Below, piece after piece: positions 8,897-17,929 of a stretch of 64,000 nt of DNA. Positions within the stretch are counted from its first letter, which is position 1; each line of letters opens with the position of its first letter. The notes beneath the pieces were generated by a model. It was not told the origin of the DNA. It saw only the letters and a program-made list of their open reading frames with translations, and made no database searches. The DNA lies in contig NZ_FNOH01000005.1 of assembly GCF_900106535.1 (NCBI RefSeq), forward strand, positions 434,001-498,000, written 5' to 3'. The translations under genes and the position numbers were made by a program. The DNA is from Myxococcus xanthus. Its GTDB lineage: Bacteria > Myxococcota > Myxococcia > Myxococcales > Myxococcaceae.

Positions 8897-9235
8897 ATGC
8901 CCGTTTGCCGTCCGCCCGTTTCCCCTGGGTTTTCCGCCACGCGTCACTTCGTCGAGCGCAGCTCGCTTCGGCAGCTTCGTGACGATGTGCTCGACTTCAT
9001 CCTGGAGTTTGGCATCCGGACCCGGGCGGCGGGCATGACGCACGTCACGGTGCTGGAGCGGGAGCTGCCTTGGGCCTGGCGGAGCCTGGATGTGGCGCGG
9101 CAGGCGCGTGGGTGGATTGTCCTTCTCAATGACGAGGAGCGCCTCATCACCTGCTACCGGCGCGGCGATGCGAACCGCTTCATCCGCCGCAAGCCCAAGC
9201 ACCGCATGTCCGGTGTCCAGCTCCAGGGCCTCTGA
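8897..9235 (+). CDS. Small hypothetical protein with DUF4258-like pattern
   Basis: The start at 8897 is fixed by a strong AGGAGGT at 8883-8889. The 112-residue protein has the layout of small BECR-fold-like proteins such as DUF4258: an early TRHFVERSSLRQLRDDVLDF, a central beta segment around GMTHVTVLERELP, then WIVLLNDEERLITCYRRG and a basic end FIRRKPKHRM. Some members of that fold are toxins of the RelE type, but no antitoxin gene lies next to it, so I make no such call. Its ribosome binding site lies inside a perfect hairpin, so translation may be controlled. It converges with the kinase-like gene, 11 bp away. Confidence 0.7.
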   Translation: MPVCRPPVSPGFSATRHFVERSSLRQLRDDVLDFILEFGIRTRAAGMTHVTVLERELPWAWRSLDVARQARGWIVLLNDEERLITCYRRGDANRFIRRKPKHRMSGVQLQGL

Positions 9236-9246
9236 GCGGGAGGCGC

Positions 9247-10161
9247 TCACGCCGCACGCAGCAGCAGGAACATCAGCATCGCCAGCAGCGCTGCGATGCC
9301 CACGGCCAAAGGGCCCAGCGGCGCACGCTGGGTCAGCAGTCGCCGCGCGGAGATGGCGCTGTCGGGGCGGTCCTGGATGGCTTCCGAGAGCAGGCTTTTC
9401 AGCAACCGGCGCAGGTGCCGGGGCACGCCCTGGGGGAGTGGCTGCGTCTCCGGCATGCCTCCCGTGAGCGCCTCGTGCAGGACGCGCCCCAGCGCATGCA
9501 GGTCCGACTGCGGGACGGCGCGGCCCCATTGTCGTTGCTCGGGGGCCTGGTAGCCATGGGCACCGGGAGGCACGAGCGACAGGCCGAAGTTCGTCAGCAT
9601 CGCGCCGTCCTTCGCGAGCAGGATGTTCTGGGGCCGCACGTCCCCGTGGACAAGCCCTGTGTCGTGCGCGGCGCCGAGCGCATCGAGCAGCCGCAGCGCC
9701 AGTTGCTCCACCTCTTGGAAGGGCAGTGCGTTCGCCCGGTCCAGTCTCGCCTCCAGGGCGGGCGCAATCACGGGCTCCAGGGCGTACCAGCAGTGGCCGC
9801 GCTCCTCGCCCACCGCGAGGACGCGGACAATACCTGGGTGGCGGAGGCTTCGCAGTGTCTCCGCTTCCCGGTGGAAGCGTGCTCGCGCCTCCGCATCCGC
9901 TGTCACCGAGGAAGACATCACCTTCACCACGCATGGACCCACATGGCCTTCCGCTGCGTACAGTGAGCCCGTGGCGTCGGTGCCCAGGCGGGAGTTCAGC
10001 TGGAAGCCCGCCAGGGATTCACCCGTGAGGTCCGGCTCCGGCGGTGTGCTTCGCGCCTGCGCGCCGGGCGTGAGGTCCGCACCGCAGGCGGCGCAGGTGC
10101 GTCGCGGACCTGCCTCGGCACCAGGGTGGGGCGTATGACATGTGGGGCAGGTCGGATTCAC
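9247..10161 (-). CDS. Zinc-ribbon serine/threonine kinase-like protein with C-terminal membrane anchor
   Basis: The GTG at 10161 gives 304 residues. A zinc ribbon uses Cys5, Cys8, Cys23 and Cys26. A kinase domain follows, with Lys80 (CVVKVM), Glu99 (REAETL), the catalytic loop HGDVRPQN (172-179) and QAPEQ near 207-211. The metal-binding DFG is changed to NFG (191-193), and the glycine loop (LGTDATGSL) is weak, so activity may be low or absent. A hydrophobic anchor lies at about 285-302. Reading could extend upstream to an ATG at 10302, but that would overlap the divergent rluA-type start, so the start is uncertain. Confidence 0.8.
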   Translation of the reverse strand: MNPTCPTCHTPHPGAEAGPRRTCAACGADLTPGAQARSTPPEPDLTGESLAGFQLNSRLGTDATGSLYAAEGHVGPCVVKVMSSSVTADAEARARFHREAETLRSLRHPGIVRVLAVGEERGHCWYALEPVIAPALEARLDRANALPFQEVEQLALRLLDALGAAHDTGLVHGDVRPQNILLAKDGAMLTNFGLSLVPPGAHGYQAPEQRQWGRAVPQSDLHALGRVLHEALTGGMPETQPLPQGVPRHLRRLLKSLLSEAIQDRPDSAISARRLLTQRAPLGPLAVGIAALLAMLMFLLLRAA

Positions 10162-10295
10162 GGGGCCGGGCCGGGTCGATTCTTCGCCATCTTCCGGGCC
10201 GTCCTCGTCGTCCGCAAGCCATGCTCCCGTGTGGCGTGGCGGGGACGGCGCCCAAGGCCGTTGACTCGCCCCCCGCGTTGAGGGACGGGAAGCGC

Positions 10296-11216
10296 ATGGC
10301 ACAGCAGAAGGTCCAGGTTCCTCGTGAGGCCGCCGGTGAGCGGCTCGACCGCTTCCTGTCGAAGCAGGTCCCAGGCATCAACCTGGAGCGGGCCCGTGCC
10401 CTGATTGATTCGGGAGCGGTTCGCATCCGGGGCAAGAGGTGCCAGCCCACGCGGAAGCTGTGGGGCGGCGAGGAGATTGAGCTCGAAAGGCCCGAGCCTC
10501 GCGCTGCGTCGGTGGCCGCTTCTGAAGGGCCGGTGCTGCCTGTGCTTCATGACGATTCGGCCCTGGTCATCGTGAACAAGCCTCCGGGCATCGTGGTGGA
10601 GCCGGAAGGGCGCGCGGCCTCCGTGGTGGGGTTGCTCGCCGCGCAGCGGCCGCCCTTCGATGTGGAGGGCCTGGCCCAGCCAGGGGTGGTGCACCGCCTG
10701 GACCGGGAGACGAGTGGCTGCCTGGCCTTCGCACGCACGGATACGGCCGCCGCCGCGCTTCTGCGCTCCTTCCAGGAGAAGCGTGTGGACAAGCGCTACT
10801 GGACGCTGGTGTTGGGACAGCCGCCCGCCCAGGGCCGTTTGGAGGGGCCCTATGCTCGAGACCCGGCGGACCCTCGGCGCTTCACCACCCGCGTGCCCTC
10901 CGCGCGTCGCGCGGCGCTCTCCTTCGAGGTTCGCGAGCGCTTCGCGGATGCCGCGTTGCTGGAGGTCGACCTGGACACGGGCCGCACGCACCAGGTTCGC
11001 GTGCAGCTCTCCGAGGCGGGGTTCCCCGTGCTGGCGGATTCACTCTACGGTCCGCCGGAGGCACGCGCGCATGCCGCGGCGCGGGCGTTGGGCCGGCAGG
11101 CGCTGCATGCCTTCACCTTGGAGCTTCCGAGCCCTGCTACGGGGCAGCCCGTCCGCGTCGAGGCGCCATTGCCCGAGGACTTCCAGCGCGCGCTCACGGT
11201 GCTGCGTGGTGGGTGA
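10296..11216 (+). CDS. RluA-family RNA pseudouridine synthase
   Basis: The 306-residue protein converts uridine to pseudouridine in structured RNA, probably rRNA. An S4 RNA-binding domain occupies roughly residues 1-65 (ERLDRFLSKQVPG, RARALIDSGAVRIRG). The catalytic domain carries HRLDRETSG at 133-141 with the nucleophilic Asp136, and RTHQVRVQL in the C-terminal half. Target specificity (RluC/RluD type) cannot be told from sequence. The ATG at 10296 comes after AGGGACGGGA. The gene is divergent from the kinase-like gene. Confidence 0.93.
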   Translation: MAQQKVQVPREAAGERLDRFLSKQVPGINLERARALIDSGAVRIRGKRCQPTRKLWGGEEIELERPEPRAASVAASEGPVLPVLHDDSALVIVNKPPGIVVEPEGRAASVVGLLAAQRPPFDVEGLAQPGVVHRLDRETSGCLAFARTDTAAAALLRSFQEKRVDKRYWTLVLGQPPAQGRLEGPYARDPADPRRFTTRVPSARRAALSFEVRERFADAALLEVDLDTGRTHQVRVQLSEAGFPVLADSLYGPPEARAHAAARALGRQALHAFTLELPSPATGQPVRVEAPLPEDFQRALTVLRGG

Positions 11217-11318
11217 GCGCGGTCGTCCTTGGAAGCGCACCTGGAGCAACAGGTTGCCGCCCGCGATGTCCGGCGAATCCCAGACGTGTTGGTCATGTCA
11301 CGCCACGCGCCCCGGACG

Positions 11319-12341
11319 CTACTTCTTGGGGCGCTTGAGGAGCGCCGCGCACGGGTCCTCCATGGGCATCGCCGGCGTGAACCAGACGTAGTCGAAGGGA
11401 AGGGATTGCGTGCCGAAAGAGGCCGCGTAGTCCGCAGGCGCGCGCAGCGCCGGGGCGACTTCCAGCAGCCCCACGGAGCGCACGTCCTTGCCGGGCACAC
11501 GCGCCGCGAGCTGCGCGGGAACGCCCCGGTCCGTCCGTGCATGGCCGTTGCCGGTGATGAGCACGCCACCCTGGCCGGTGTCCGCGTTCGACAGCCGGTC
11601 CGCCAGGTGCGCGTCCCGTGCACGCTGGGCCTGCACCATGGGGCCGAGCATCTCCTTGGGTAGATGACCGCAGTGCACCTCGTCCTGCTCCAGGCGCATC
11701 GCCTGCTCCACCGGCTCAGGCAGCGGCGTGTCCAAGGACAGTCGCTGGCGCAGCTCGGGAGCAAGGGCCTCCGGACCTCGCATCACCAGGTCGCGCACCT
11801 GCGAGCGCGGCAGGTTGGCGGCGACGATGGGAAGCCCCGCCTCGAGCCCGGCCGCGAACACTGGCCGATACAGGGCCCAGTCTGGCCAGCCACTGCCCGC
11901 CCAGTTGACCGCGAGCGCGAGCGCCTCCGCGTCCCGCGGGGCCTGGGCCAGTGACGCGTCCACCGCCGCCTGTTGCCCCACGTCGAGCATCTCGAAGGCG
12001 AGCGCGGGCTTCCGGCCTCCCTCGGTCAGGGCCTGGACGAGCCACGCCTGGAGCTGGTGGTGGTCGGGCTGGTCATGCCGCTCTCCCAGCACCACGAAGC
12101 GGGCCTGGGCGAGCGAGCGGCGCATGGTGTCCGCGTCCACGAAGCGGGCCGCCTTCACGTCCCAGATGCGGCCCGTGAGCGGATGCTCTCGGTGCAGAGG
12201 AGAGGACCACTCGTTGGGAAGCGGCGCCTGGACGCCAGGCTGCTCCACGGCGGAATCAGGACGCGTGGTGCTGGCGCGCGAGCAGGCGGTGGCGACCAGC
12301 AGGACGGAGGCGATGAGGAGCGTGCGCATCACGCGCGCCAT
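11319..12341 (-). CDS. ChaN-family lipoprotein
   Basis: The 340-residue protein starts with a signal peptide and lipobox (LLVATAC, Cys20). The body matches the ChaN family: VVLGERHDQPDHHQLQAW (83-100), where GERHD and the following His residues form the usual heme/iron site, and LAFEML and GNGHARTDRGVP further on. ChaN proteins are outer-membrane-associated, iron-regulated lipoproteins that bind heme in pairs. I see no Fur-like site upstream. A second in-frame ATG at 12329 is equally possible as start. Confidence 0.88.
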   Translation of the reverse strand: MARVMRTLLIASVLLVATACSRASTTRPDSAVEQPGVQAPLPNEWSSPLHREHPLTGRIWDVKAARFVDADTMRRSLAQARFVVLGERHDQPDHHQLQAWLVQALTEGGRKPALAFEMLDVGQQAAVDASLAQAPRDAEALALAVNWAGSGWPDWALYRPVFAAGLEAGLPIVAANLPRSQVRDLVMRGPEALAPELRQRLSLDTPLPEPVEQAMRLEQDEVHCGHLPKEMLGPMVQAQRARDAHLADRLSNADTGQGGVLITGNGHARTDRGVPAQLAARVPGKDVRSVGLLEVAPALRAPADYAASFGTQSLPFDYVWFTPAMPMEDPCAALLKRPKK

Positions 12342-12548
12342 TCATCCACAAGGCAGGCCTCGTGGACCACTCCCGGGTTGGTGAGGTGGTGGGCCGGTGA
12401 CAACCGCAGGAGCGAGGGACGTCCCGGGAGGGACCCGATGGGATGGATAGGGCGCCGTGACGGATGCGTTTCCCTCCCCACCGGGCGGATTGTTGCGTCA
12501 CCTCGCGCGCCTGACGTTGCCGCCTGTCGAACCAGAGGGGAGCAACGT

Positions 12549-14177
12549 ATGCGTCAGGGGAAGTGGAAGCCCGTGCGGATGGCGCGGTGGGGTGGCGTGT
12601 TGCTGGGAGTGCTGTTGGGCGCCTGCGGTGTGCCCTTGGACGACGCGCCCGAAGGCGTGCCGGAGGAGGTCTGGCAGGCGTTGGACGGCCGCGCCGGCCT
12701 GTCCGAGATGGGAGGGAGCATCGGGAAGCGTCCGCCCACGGGACGTCCGGGAGAAGGCGTGGCCTTTGATGGAAAACAGTTCCTGGTCGTCTGGCAGGAC
12801 GAACGCGAGGGGGGCGTCTTCGGCGCGCGGGTGACACCCAAGGGGAAGGTGCTGGACCCGGGGGGCTTTCCCATCAACGCGGGCAGCGGGTTTGATGGCG
12901 GGCAGCCTCGAGTGGCCTGGGACGGAAAGTTCTTCCTGGTCACCTGGGTCAGCGCTTCCGGTCTGGTTGCCGCCCATGTGGAGCGCGACGGGGATGTGCG
13001 CCGCCGGTTCGTCGTCTTCGGCTCCGATGAGGTGGGAGGGCCTCCAGGCATCGCCTGCGCACACAAGCTGTGTCTGCTCGCCTTCCCCTTCATCGGCGAT
13101 GTGGAGAGCATCATCAACGCCATCCGTGTGACGTCTGACGGAGACGTGTCCGAGCGCACGCAGCTCTCCGTCTCCGCCTCCAACATGGCCATCAAGCCGG
13201 CCGTGGCCTTTGATGGAAAACAGTTCCTGGTCGTCTGGAGCGACCAGCGCGGTGGAGTCCTCACGCCGGACATCTTCGGGAACCGGGTGACGAAAGACGG
13301 CATCCGGCTGGATGGGGCTGGCGGTGTCCCGCTCGTCGTCCGTGAGGGTGCTCAAACCGTCCCCGACGTGACGTGGACGGGCAACCACTTCTTCGTCGTG
13401 TGGCAGGACGACAAGAACGACACCGCTGATATCTACGGCGCCCGTTTCCGAAAGAACCTCGCGTTGGACGGGCCCGCGGCCTTCGGAATCGCCACGGGCG
13501 CGGACGAGCAGACGGCGCCTCGGGTGGCGCCCAGTGGCAACAAGTCGCTCGTCGTCTGGGATGCCACCCGGCAGGGTATCCACCGCGTGCGCGGTGTCCG
13601 GGTGGGGGACAACGGAAGCATCCTGGGCTCGAAGTCGGGCTTCACCATCTCCACGGGGGACTTCCAGCAGGAGATCGCGCCCGCCGTGGCGGCCGGAGAC
13701 CACAAGTTCCTCGTCACCTACGCGGGCACGACGACAGGCACGGATGAATTCGGCCCGCACGAAATCCTGGCGACCCGTGTGACGCACGATGATGTGGTGA
13801 AGGACAGGCCGGCGCTGCGCCTCACGCGCCCGTGGGGCCACAAGCCTCCGGTCGCCGCCGCGCGGGGCACCGATGGCTATCTGGCGGTCTGGAGTGAGAA
13901 TCTCTCCGGCACGCCGGGCATGCTGGCCGCTCGGGTGAGCTTGGATGGACAGTTGCTCGATGTGCCCGTCGTGTTGCCCGCCGGGGCGACGTCACGCGCG
14001 CCCGTGGTGGTGTGGGACGGGACGGCCTGGTTCGTGGCGTGGGAAGAGGGCGCCGCTGACGCCACGGGATTCCAGGGGGCGCGCGTGAGTGGAGCGGGCC
14101 CGGCGCTGGAGGTGAGCCGCCTGTCCCGTTCCGCGCTGCTTCCTCTGGAGATGCTGGCGCCGTCCGCCGAGCGCTGA
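12549..14177 (+). CDS. Repeat lipoprotein, probable beta-propeller
   Basis: From the ATG at 12549 (GAGGGGAGC upstream) this encodes 542 residues, with a lipobox LLGAC at about 22-26. The mature protein consists of repeats built on F(L/F)VVW, such as FDGKQFLVVWQDER and GNHFFVVWQDDKND, each followed by a GARV/GxRV strand. About eight copies are visible, consistent with a surface beta-propeller. A 37-bp block is repeated perfectly at 12758-12794 and 13202-13238. No family with a known role is recognised; repeat lipoproteins of this type are common in myxobacteria. Confidence 0.8.
   Translation: MRQGKWKPVRMARWGGVLLGVLLGACGVPLDDAPEGVPEEVWQALDGRAGLSEMGGSIGKRPPTGRPGEGVAFDGKQFLVVWQDEREGGVFGARVTPKGKVLDPGGFPINAGSGFDGGQPRVAWDGKFFLVTWVSASGLVAAHVERDGDVRRRFVVFGSDEVGGPPGIACAHKLCLLAFPFIGDVESIINAIRVTSDGDVSERTQLSVSASNMAIKPAVAFDGKQFLVVWSDQRGGVLTPDIFGNRVTKDGIRLDGAGGVPLVVREGAQTVPDVTWTGNHFFVVWQDDKNDTADIYGARFRKNLALDGPAAFGIATGADEQTAPRVAPSGNKSLVVWDATRQGIHRVRGVRVGDNGSILGSKSGFTISTGDFQQEIAPAVAAGDHKFLVTYAGTTTGTDEFGPHEILATRVTHDDVVKDRPALRLTRPWGHKPPVAAARGTDGYLAVWSENLSGTPGMLAARVSLDGQLLDVPVVLPAGATSRAPVVVWDGTAWFVAWEEGAADATGFQGARVSGAGPALEVSRLSRSALLPLEMLAPSAER
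12758..12794 (+). repeat. 37-bp perfect direct repeat, copy 1
   Basis: Identical to 13202-13238. It encodes one FDGKQFLVVW propeller motif. Conservation at DNA level, including an AT-rich GATGGAAAACAG stretch unlike the surrounding codon use, points to recent duplication or gene conversion. Confidence 0.85.
13202..13238 (+). repeat. 37-bp perfect direct repeat, copy 2
   Basis: Second copy of the block at 12758-12794, 444 bp downstream start to start, in the same reading frame of the lipoprotein gene. Confidence 0.85.
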
Positions 14178-14191
14178 CGGCGCGTCTCCCA

Positions 14192-14214
14192 GCCAGGCGG
14201 GCACTCCGCCTGGC
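14192..14214. terminator. Bidirectional terminator hairpin
   Basis: GCCAGGCGG and CCGCCTGGC pair perfectly (9 bp) around the 5-nt loop GCACT, between the convergent repeat-lipoprotein gene (stop at 14177) and the 14229-14744 gene. Confidence 0.65.
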
Positions 14215-14228
14215 CCGGGACGGTCCTG

Positions 14229-14744
<516 letters not shown>

Positions 14745-14888
14745 CGTCTTCGTGCTCCTGGGTGTGTCGCGATGTCGCGAAAGGCGGCGCACCCTATCCG
14801 GAGCCGTGTAGCACCGCAAAGGGGGGCTTGGGCCTCCCCTTCGCGGGCATGACGCGCGTGCCGAGTCACACGCGCTGGACGTGTGGTC

Positions 14889-15509
14889 TCAGTGCCGGGG
14901 CGGCGGGGGCGCGCTGTGGTCGCAGTGCAGCAACGACGGCGGGTCGAAGCAGGTGAAGCGCTGGTTGTCGAGCCGGCACACGCCGTCCGGCGTGTTGGCG
15001 CACTGCACCTCGGTGCGCGTGGCCTTGCAGTCATAGCCGCAGGCCATGTCCTCGGAGGCGTTGAGGCAGCGGGGCGCGGGCGTCTCCGCGCCGTACTGGT
15101 GGATGACGGCGTCCGGCGGGTCCCAACAGGTCAGCTTGTTGAAGTTCGTGGAGCAGACGCCGTAGGGCGTCCGGTTGCAGGCCACCTCGCCGTTGAACTG
15201 ACGGCAGTTGTAGCCGCAGGCCACCTGGCCCCGGCTCTCCTTGCACTCTGGCTTCGCGCTCGTGGTGGGCGGGTGCTGGATGGCGACCAGGGGCGGGTCC
15301 CAACAGTGCACGCCTCCCACCAGGACCTCACAGATGCCGTAGGGCGTCCGGGCACAGGCTGTTTGTGTTCCGGTCGTCTTGCACTGGTAGCCGCACACCG
15401 AGCGTCCCTGGGAGAACACACACTGCGGAGGCGGGGGGCGGACCACGGGCTGTTCCGAGGTCGTCACGGGAGCCGTGGCGAGCCACAACGCGGAAAGGAG
15501 GCTGAGCAT
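14889..15509 (-). CDS. Secreted Cys-rich protein with three tandem repeats
   Basis: The 206-residue protein has a signal peptide (about 1-18) and three repeats of roughly 50 residues. Each has the pattern C-x(n)-CGYxC-x(9-12)-C-x-x-TPxGxC-x(7-10)-CxDPP, seen as CGYQC/TPYGIC/CWDPP, CGYNC/TPYGVC/CWDPP and CGYDC/TPDGVC/CFDPP. With six Cys per repeat and one more near the end, it is probably disulfide-bonded outside the cytoplasm. I cannot name a function. The repeats diverge at DNA level, so the duplication is old. Confidence 0.8.
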   Translation of the reverse strand: MLSLLSALWLATAPVTTSEQPVVRPPPPQCVFSQGRSVCGYQCKTTGTQTACARTPYGICEVLVGGVHCWDPPLVAIQHPPTTSAKPECKESRGQVACGYNCRQFNGEVACNRTPYGVCSTNFNKLTCWDPPDAVIHQYGAETPAPRCLNASEDMACGYDCKATRTEVQCANTPDGVCRLDNQRFTCFDPPSLLHCDHSAPPPPRH

Positions 15510-15580
15510 GGTGGGAGGCCCGACGAAAATCGCGGCGGTTTATTCAAACCGCGCGTTCGGGCCCCCATGTCCCAGGGGGC

Positions 15581-17596
15581 TCAGCGGGCGCGAGGCCCAC
15601 CGGGACGGCGCGCCCGGGGACGTGCGGTTCCATGCGGTCCGAGCCGGGGCGCGGCCTCGTGACGCGGCGCGGAAGCACCAGCGCCGGTGTCGCGCTCGGT
15701 ACGCTGCCGGCGCGCGGCCTCCCCGGGGGACTCCGGCGGGACGAGCGCGTGGGGCCCGCGACCGATGAGGTCCTCGCGGCCGGCCAGCTTCAGCGCCTCG
15801 CGCGCCAGTGGCCACTGCTCCGGGTTCCAGTAGAGCAGCAGCGCCTTCTGGAGCCGCTTCTCGCGCAGGCCCTGGGCCGTGTAGACGGGCTCCATCTTCA
15901 GCGGGTCCAGGCCCGTGAAGTACATGGCGGTGGCCATGGCCATGGGGGTGGGGATGAAGTCCTGCACCTGCCGGGGCCGCTTGCCGTTCTGCTTCAGCCA
16001 CAGCGCCAGCTCCACCATGTCCTCCAGCGTGGAGCCCGGGTGGCCGCTGATGAAGTAGGGGATGTCGTACTGCTCCTTGCCGGCCTCTTCGCTGGCGCAC
16101 GCGAACATCTGCTGGAAGCGCTCGAAGCTCTCGATGCCGGGCTTCTTCATCTTCTCCAGCACGCGCGGGGAGACGTGCTCCGGCGCCACGGACAACTGCC
16201 CACCCACGTGGTGCGCGGCCAGCTCCTTCACGTACTCCGGCGAGCGCTCCGCCAGGTCGTACCGCACGCCGCTGGCGATGAAGACGTGCTTGACGCCGTC
16301 CTCCTTGCGCACGTCCTGCATGAGGCTGATGAGGGGGCCGTGGTCCGTCTGGAGGTTCTCACACACGCCCGGGTGGACGCAGGACAGCTTGCGGCACCGC
16401 TTCTCGATGTCCTCGCTCTTGCACTTGAGCTTGTACATGTTGGCGGTGGGGCCACCCAGGTCGGTGATGGTGCCCCGGAAGTCGCCCATGCGGCGCAGGG
16501 CGCGGACCTCGCGCAGCACGCTCTCCGCGGAGCGGCTCTGGATGACGCGGCCCTCGTGCTCGGTGATGGAGCAGAAGGTGCAGCCGCCGAAGCACCCGCG
16601 CATGAGGACGATGGAGTGCTTCACCGTCTCGTAGGCGGGGATGCGCTCCCGGTACATCGGGTGCGGCACGCGGTTGAAGGGCAGGTCATAAAGCTCGTCC
16701 ATGGCCACGGACTTGCCTTCGGCGCCCGCGGTGCCCACGCCGTCCTCCAGCGGGAGCGCGGGCGAGTTCATGTAGATGGCGCGGTTGCCGTGGCGCTGCG
16801 CCAGCGGACGCGCGTTGCCCGGGTTGGTCTCCATCTGGAAGTCGCGGCTCATCACCGCGAAGGCGTGCTTGTCCTCGATGACCTGCTCGTAGGACGGCAG
16901 CACCACCGTCTTGCGGTCCGCGGCGCGTCTGGCCGGGTCCGCCTCCAGGGCGCGCATCTCCTCGTCGTTGATGGTGTACGCGGTGCCGCGCACGTCGCGG
17001 ATGTCCTGGATGCGCTCACCCTGGCGCATGCGGTCCGCCACTTCCATGATGGGGCGCTCGCCCATGCCGAAGACGAGCAGGTCCGCCTTGGCGTCGAAGA
17101 GGATGGAGCGGCGCACCTTCTCGCTCCAGTAGTCGAAGTGGGCGATGCGGCGGAGGCTGGCCTCGATGCCACCCAGGATGATGGGGACGTCGGGGTAGGC
17201 CTCACGGCAGCGCTGCGCGTAGACGATGGTGGCCCGGTCCGGCCGGCAGTTCGTCTGCCCGCCGGGGCTGTACTGGTCTTCCGAGCGGTTCTTCTTCTGG
17301 GCCGTCAGCCGGTTGAGCATCGAGTCCAGGTTGCCCGCGGCCACGCCGAAGAACAGGCGCGGCGGCCCCAGCGCCTTGAAGGGCTCGGCCGAGTGCCAGT
17401 CCGGCTGGGGGAGGAGGCCCACCTTGAAGCCGCGCCCCTCCAGGAAGCGCGCGATGAGCACCGGCCCGAAGGCCGGGTGGTCCACGTACGCGTCCCCCGT
17501 CACGATGATGATGTCGCACTGCTCCCAGCCGCGCGCCTGCATGTCGGCGCGGGTGGTGGGCAGGAAGGGATGGGCGTAGCGCGTCGAATGGGCCAT
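15581..17596 (-). CDS. YgiQ-family radical SAM protein
   Basis: The 671-residue protein is a member of the YgiQ (UPF0313) radical SAM family. A B12-binding-like N-terminal region ([20 protein letters not shown]) is followed by the radical SAM core with Cys335, Cys339 and Cys342 in [15 protein letters not shown], which ligate the 4Fe-4S cluster. A late [18 protein letters not shown] block is typical of the family. The last 40 or so residues form a basic Arg/Pro/Gly-rich tail unlike the core. The reaction is not established for this family. The ATG at 17596 lacks an obvious ribosome binding site; a hairpin lies in its leader. Confidence 0.93.
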   Translation of the reverse strand: MAHSTRYAHPFLPTTRADMQARGWEQCDIIIVTGDAYVDHPAFGPVLIARFLEGRGFKVGLLPQPDWHSAEPFKALGPPRLFFGVAAGNLDSMLNRLTAQKKNRSEDQYSPGGQTNCRPDRATIVYAQRCREAYPDVPIILGGIEASLRRIAHFDYWSEKVRRSILFDAKADLLVFGMGERPIMEVADRMRQGERIQDIRDVRGTAYTINDEEMRALEADPARRAADRKTVVLPSYEQVIEDKHAFAVMSRDFQMETNPGNARPLAQRHGNRAIYMNSPALPLEDGVGTAGAEGKSVAMDELYDLPFNRVPHPMYRERIPAYETVKHSIVLMRGCFGGCTFCSITEHEGRVIQSRSAESVLREVRALRRMGDFRGTITDLGGPTANMYKLKCKSEDIEKRCRKLSCVHPGVCENLQTDHGPLISLMQDVRKEDGVKHVFIASGVRYDLAERSPEYVKELAAHHVGGQLSVAPEHVSPRVLEKMKKPGIESFERFQQMFACASEEAGKEQYDIPYFISGHPGSTLEDMVELALWLKQNGKRPRQVQDFIPTPMAMATAMYFTGLDPLKMEPVYTAQGLREKRLQKALLLYWNPEQWPLAREALKLAGREDLIGRGPHALVPPESPGEAARRQRTERDTGAGASAPRHEAAPRLGPHGTARPRARRPGGPRAR

Positions 17597-17929
17597 GTCG
17601 GTGAGGGGCAGGGGGCTTCCACCCAGAACATCGGGAGGACGTGGAAGCAAGCCCGGCTGGAGAGGGTGTACACCGGGGCGGCCTGCCTTCCTACCCACCG
17701 CGCATGCACCCTGGGTGTGGCGCATTGACGGCGATCCAAGCCTCCCCTACCTTGGCCGGCCTCTTACATGTGGCGACCTGTTCGGGTGGGCAGGTCATGA
17801 AGTGTAGGTTTTGCGAGTGTTCGCCATGGCAGCCGCAGCGTCTTCTCCAGCCCTGCCGGATGTAACGGCCCCGCGTGGCACCGGTGGCCCAGGGCCGGTG
17901 CGCGGCGGGGTGTGGAGGCCGCGCGTCCG
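17597..17929. other. 333-bp divergent intergenic region
   Basis: It separates the YgiQ gene (minus) from the double-helicase gene (plus) and should hold both promoters, though I cannot assign -35/-10 elements. It contains the inverted repeat at 17615-17648. It also has a 22-codon open frame at 17797-17865 encoding a Cys-rich peptide (MKCRFCECSP...), which I do not call as a gene. Confidence 0.6.
17615..17648 (-). promoter_or_regulatory. Leader hairpin upstream of the YgiQ gene
   Basis: GCTTCCAC (17615-17622) and GTGGAAGC (17641-17648) form a perfect 8-bp dyad with an 18-nt spacer, 19-52 nt upstream of the YgiQ start. It could fold in the mRNA leader or serve as a DNA operator. The gene otherwise lacks a clear Shine-Dalgarno sequence. 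Confidence 0.35.

Noticed and set aside
8897..9235. RelE-type toxin call for the small gene with the buried ribosome binding site
   Set aside because: The fold pattern is only loosely similar and no antitoxin gene is adjacent, so a toxin-antitoxin pair is not supported.
11217..11318. Minus-strand protein-like stretch (DSPDIAGGNLLLQVRFQG) downstream of the ChaN stop
   Set aside because: Preceded by an in-frame stop and without a start or ribosome binding site; it overlaps the rluA-type gene end in the opposite strand. May be a decayed remnant, but support is too thin.
12416..12425. 10-bp palindrome GGGACGTCCC between the ChaN and repeat-lipoprotein genes
   Set aside because: Short palindromes of G/C are expected by chance here; no second site or suitable promoter element.
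17797..17865. 22-codon open frame encoding a Cys-rich peptide (MKCRFCECSP...)
   Set aside because: Too short, weak ribosome binding site, no conserved context; four Cys in 22 residues can occur by chance in this GC-rich DNA.
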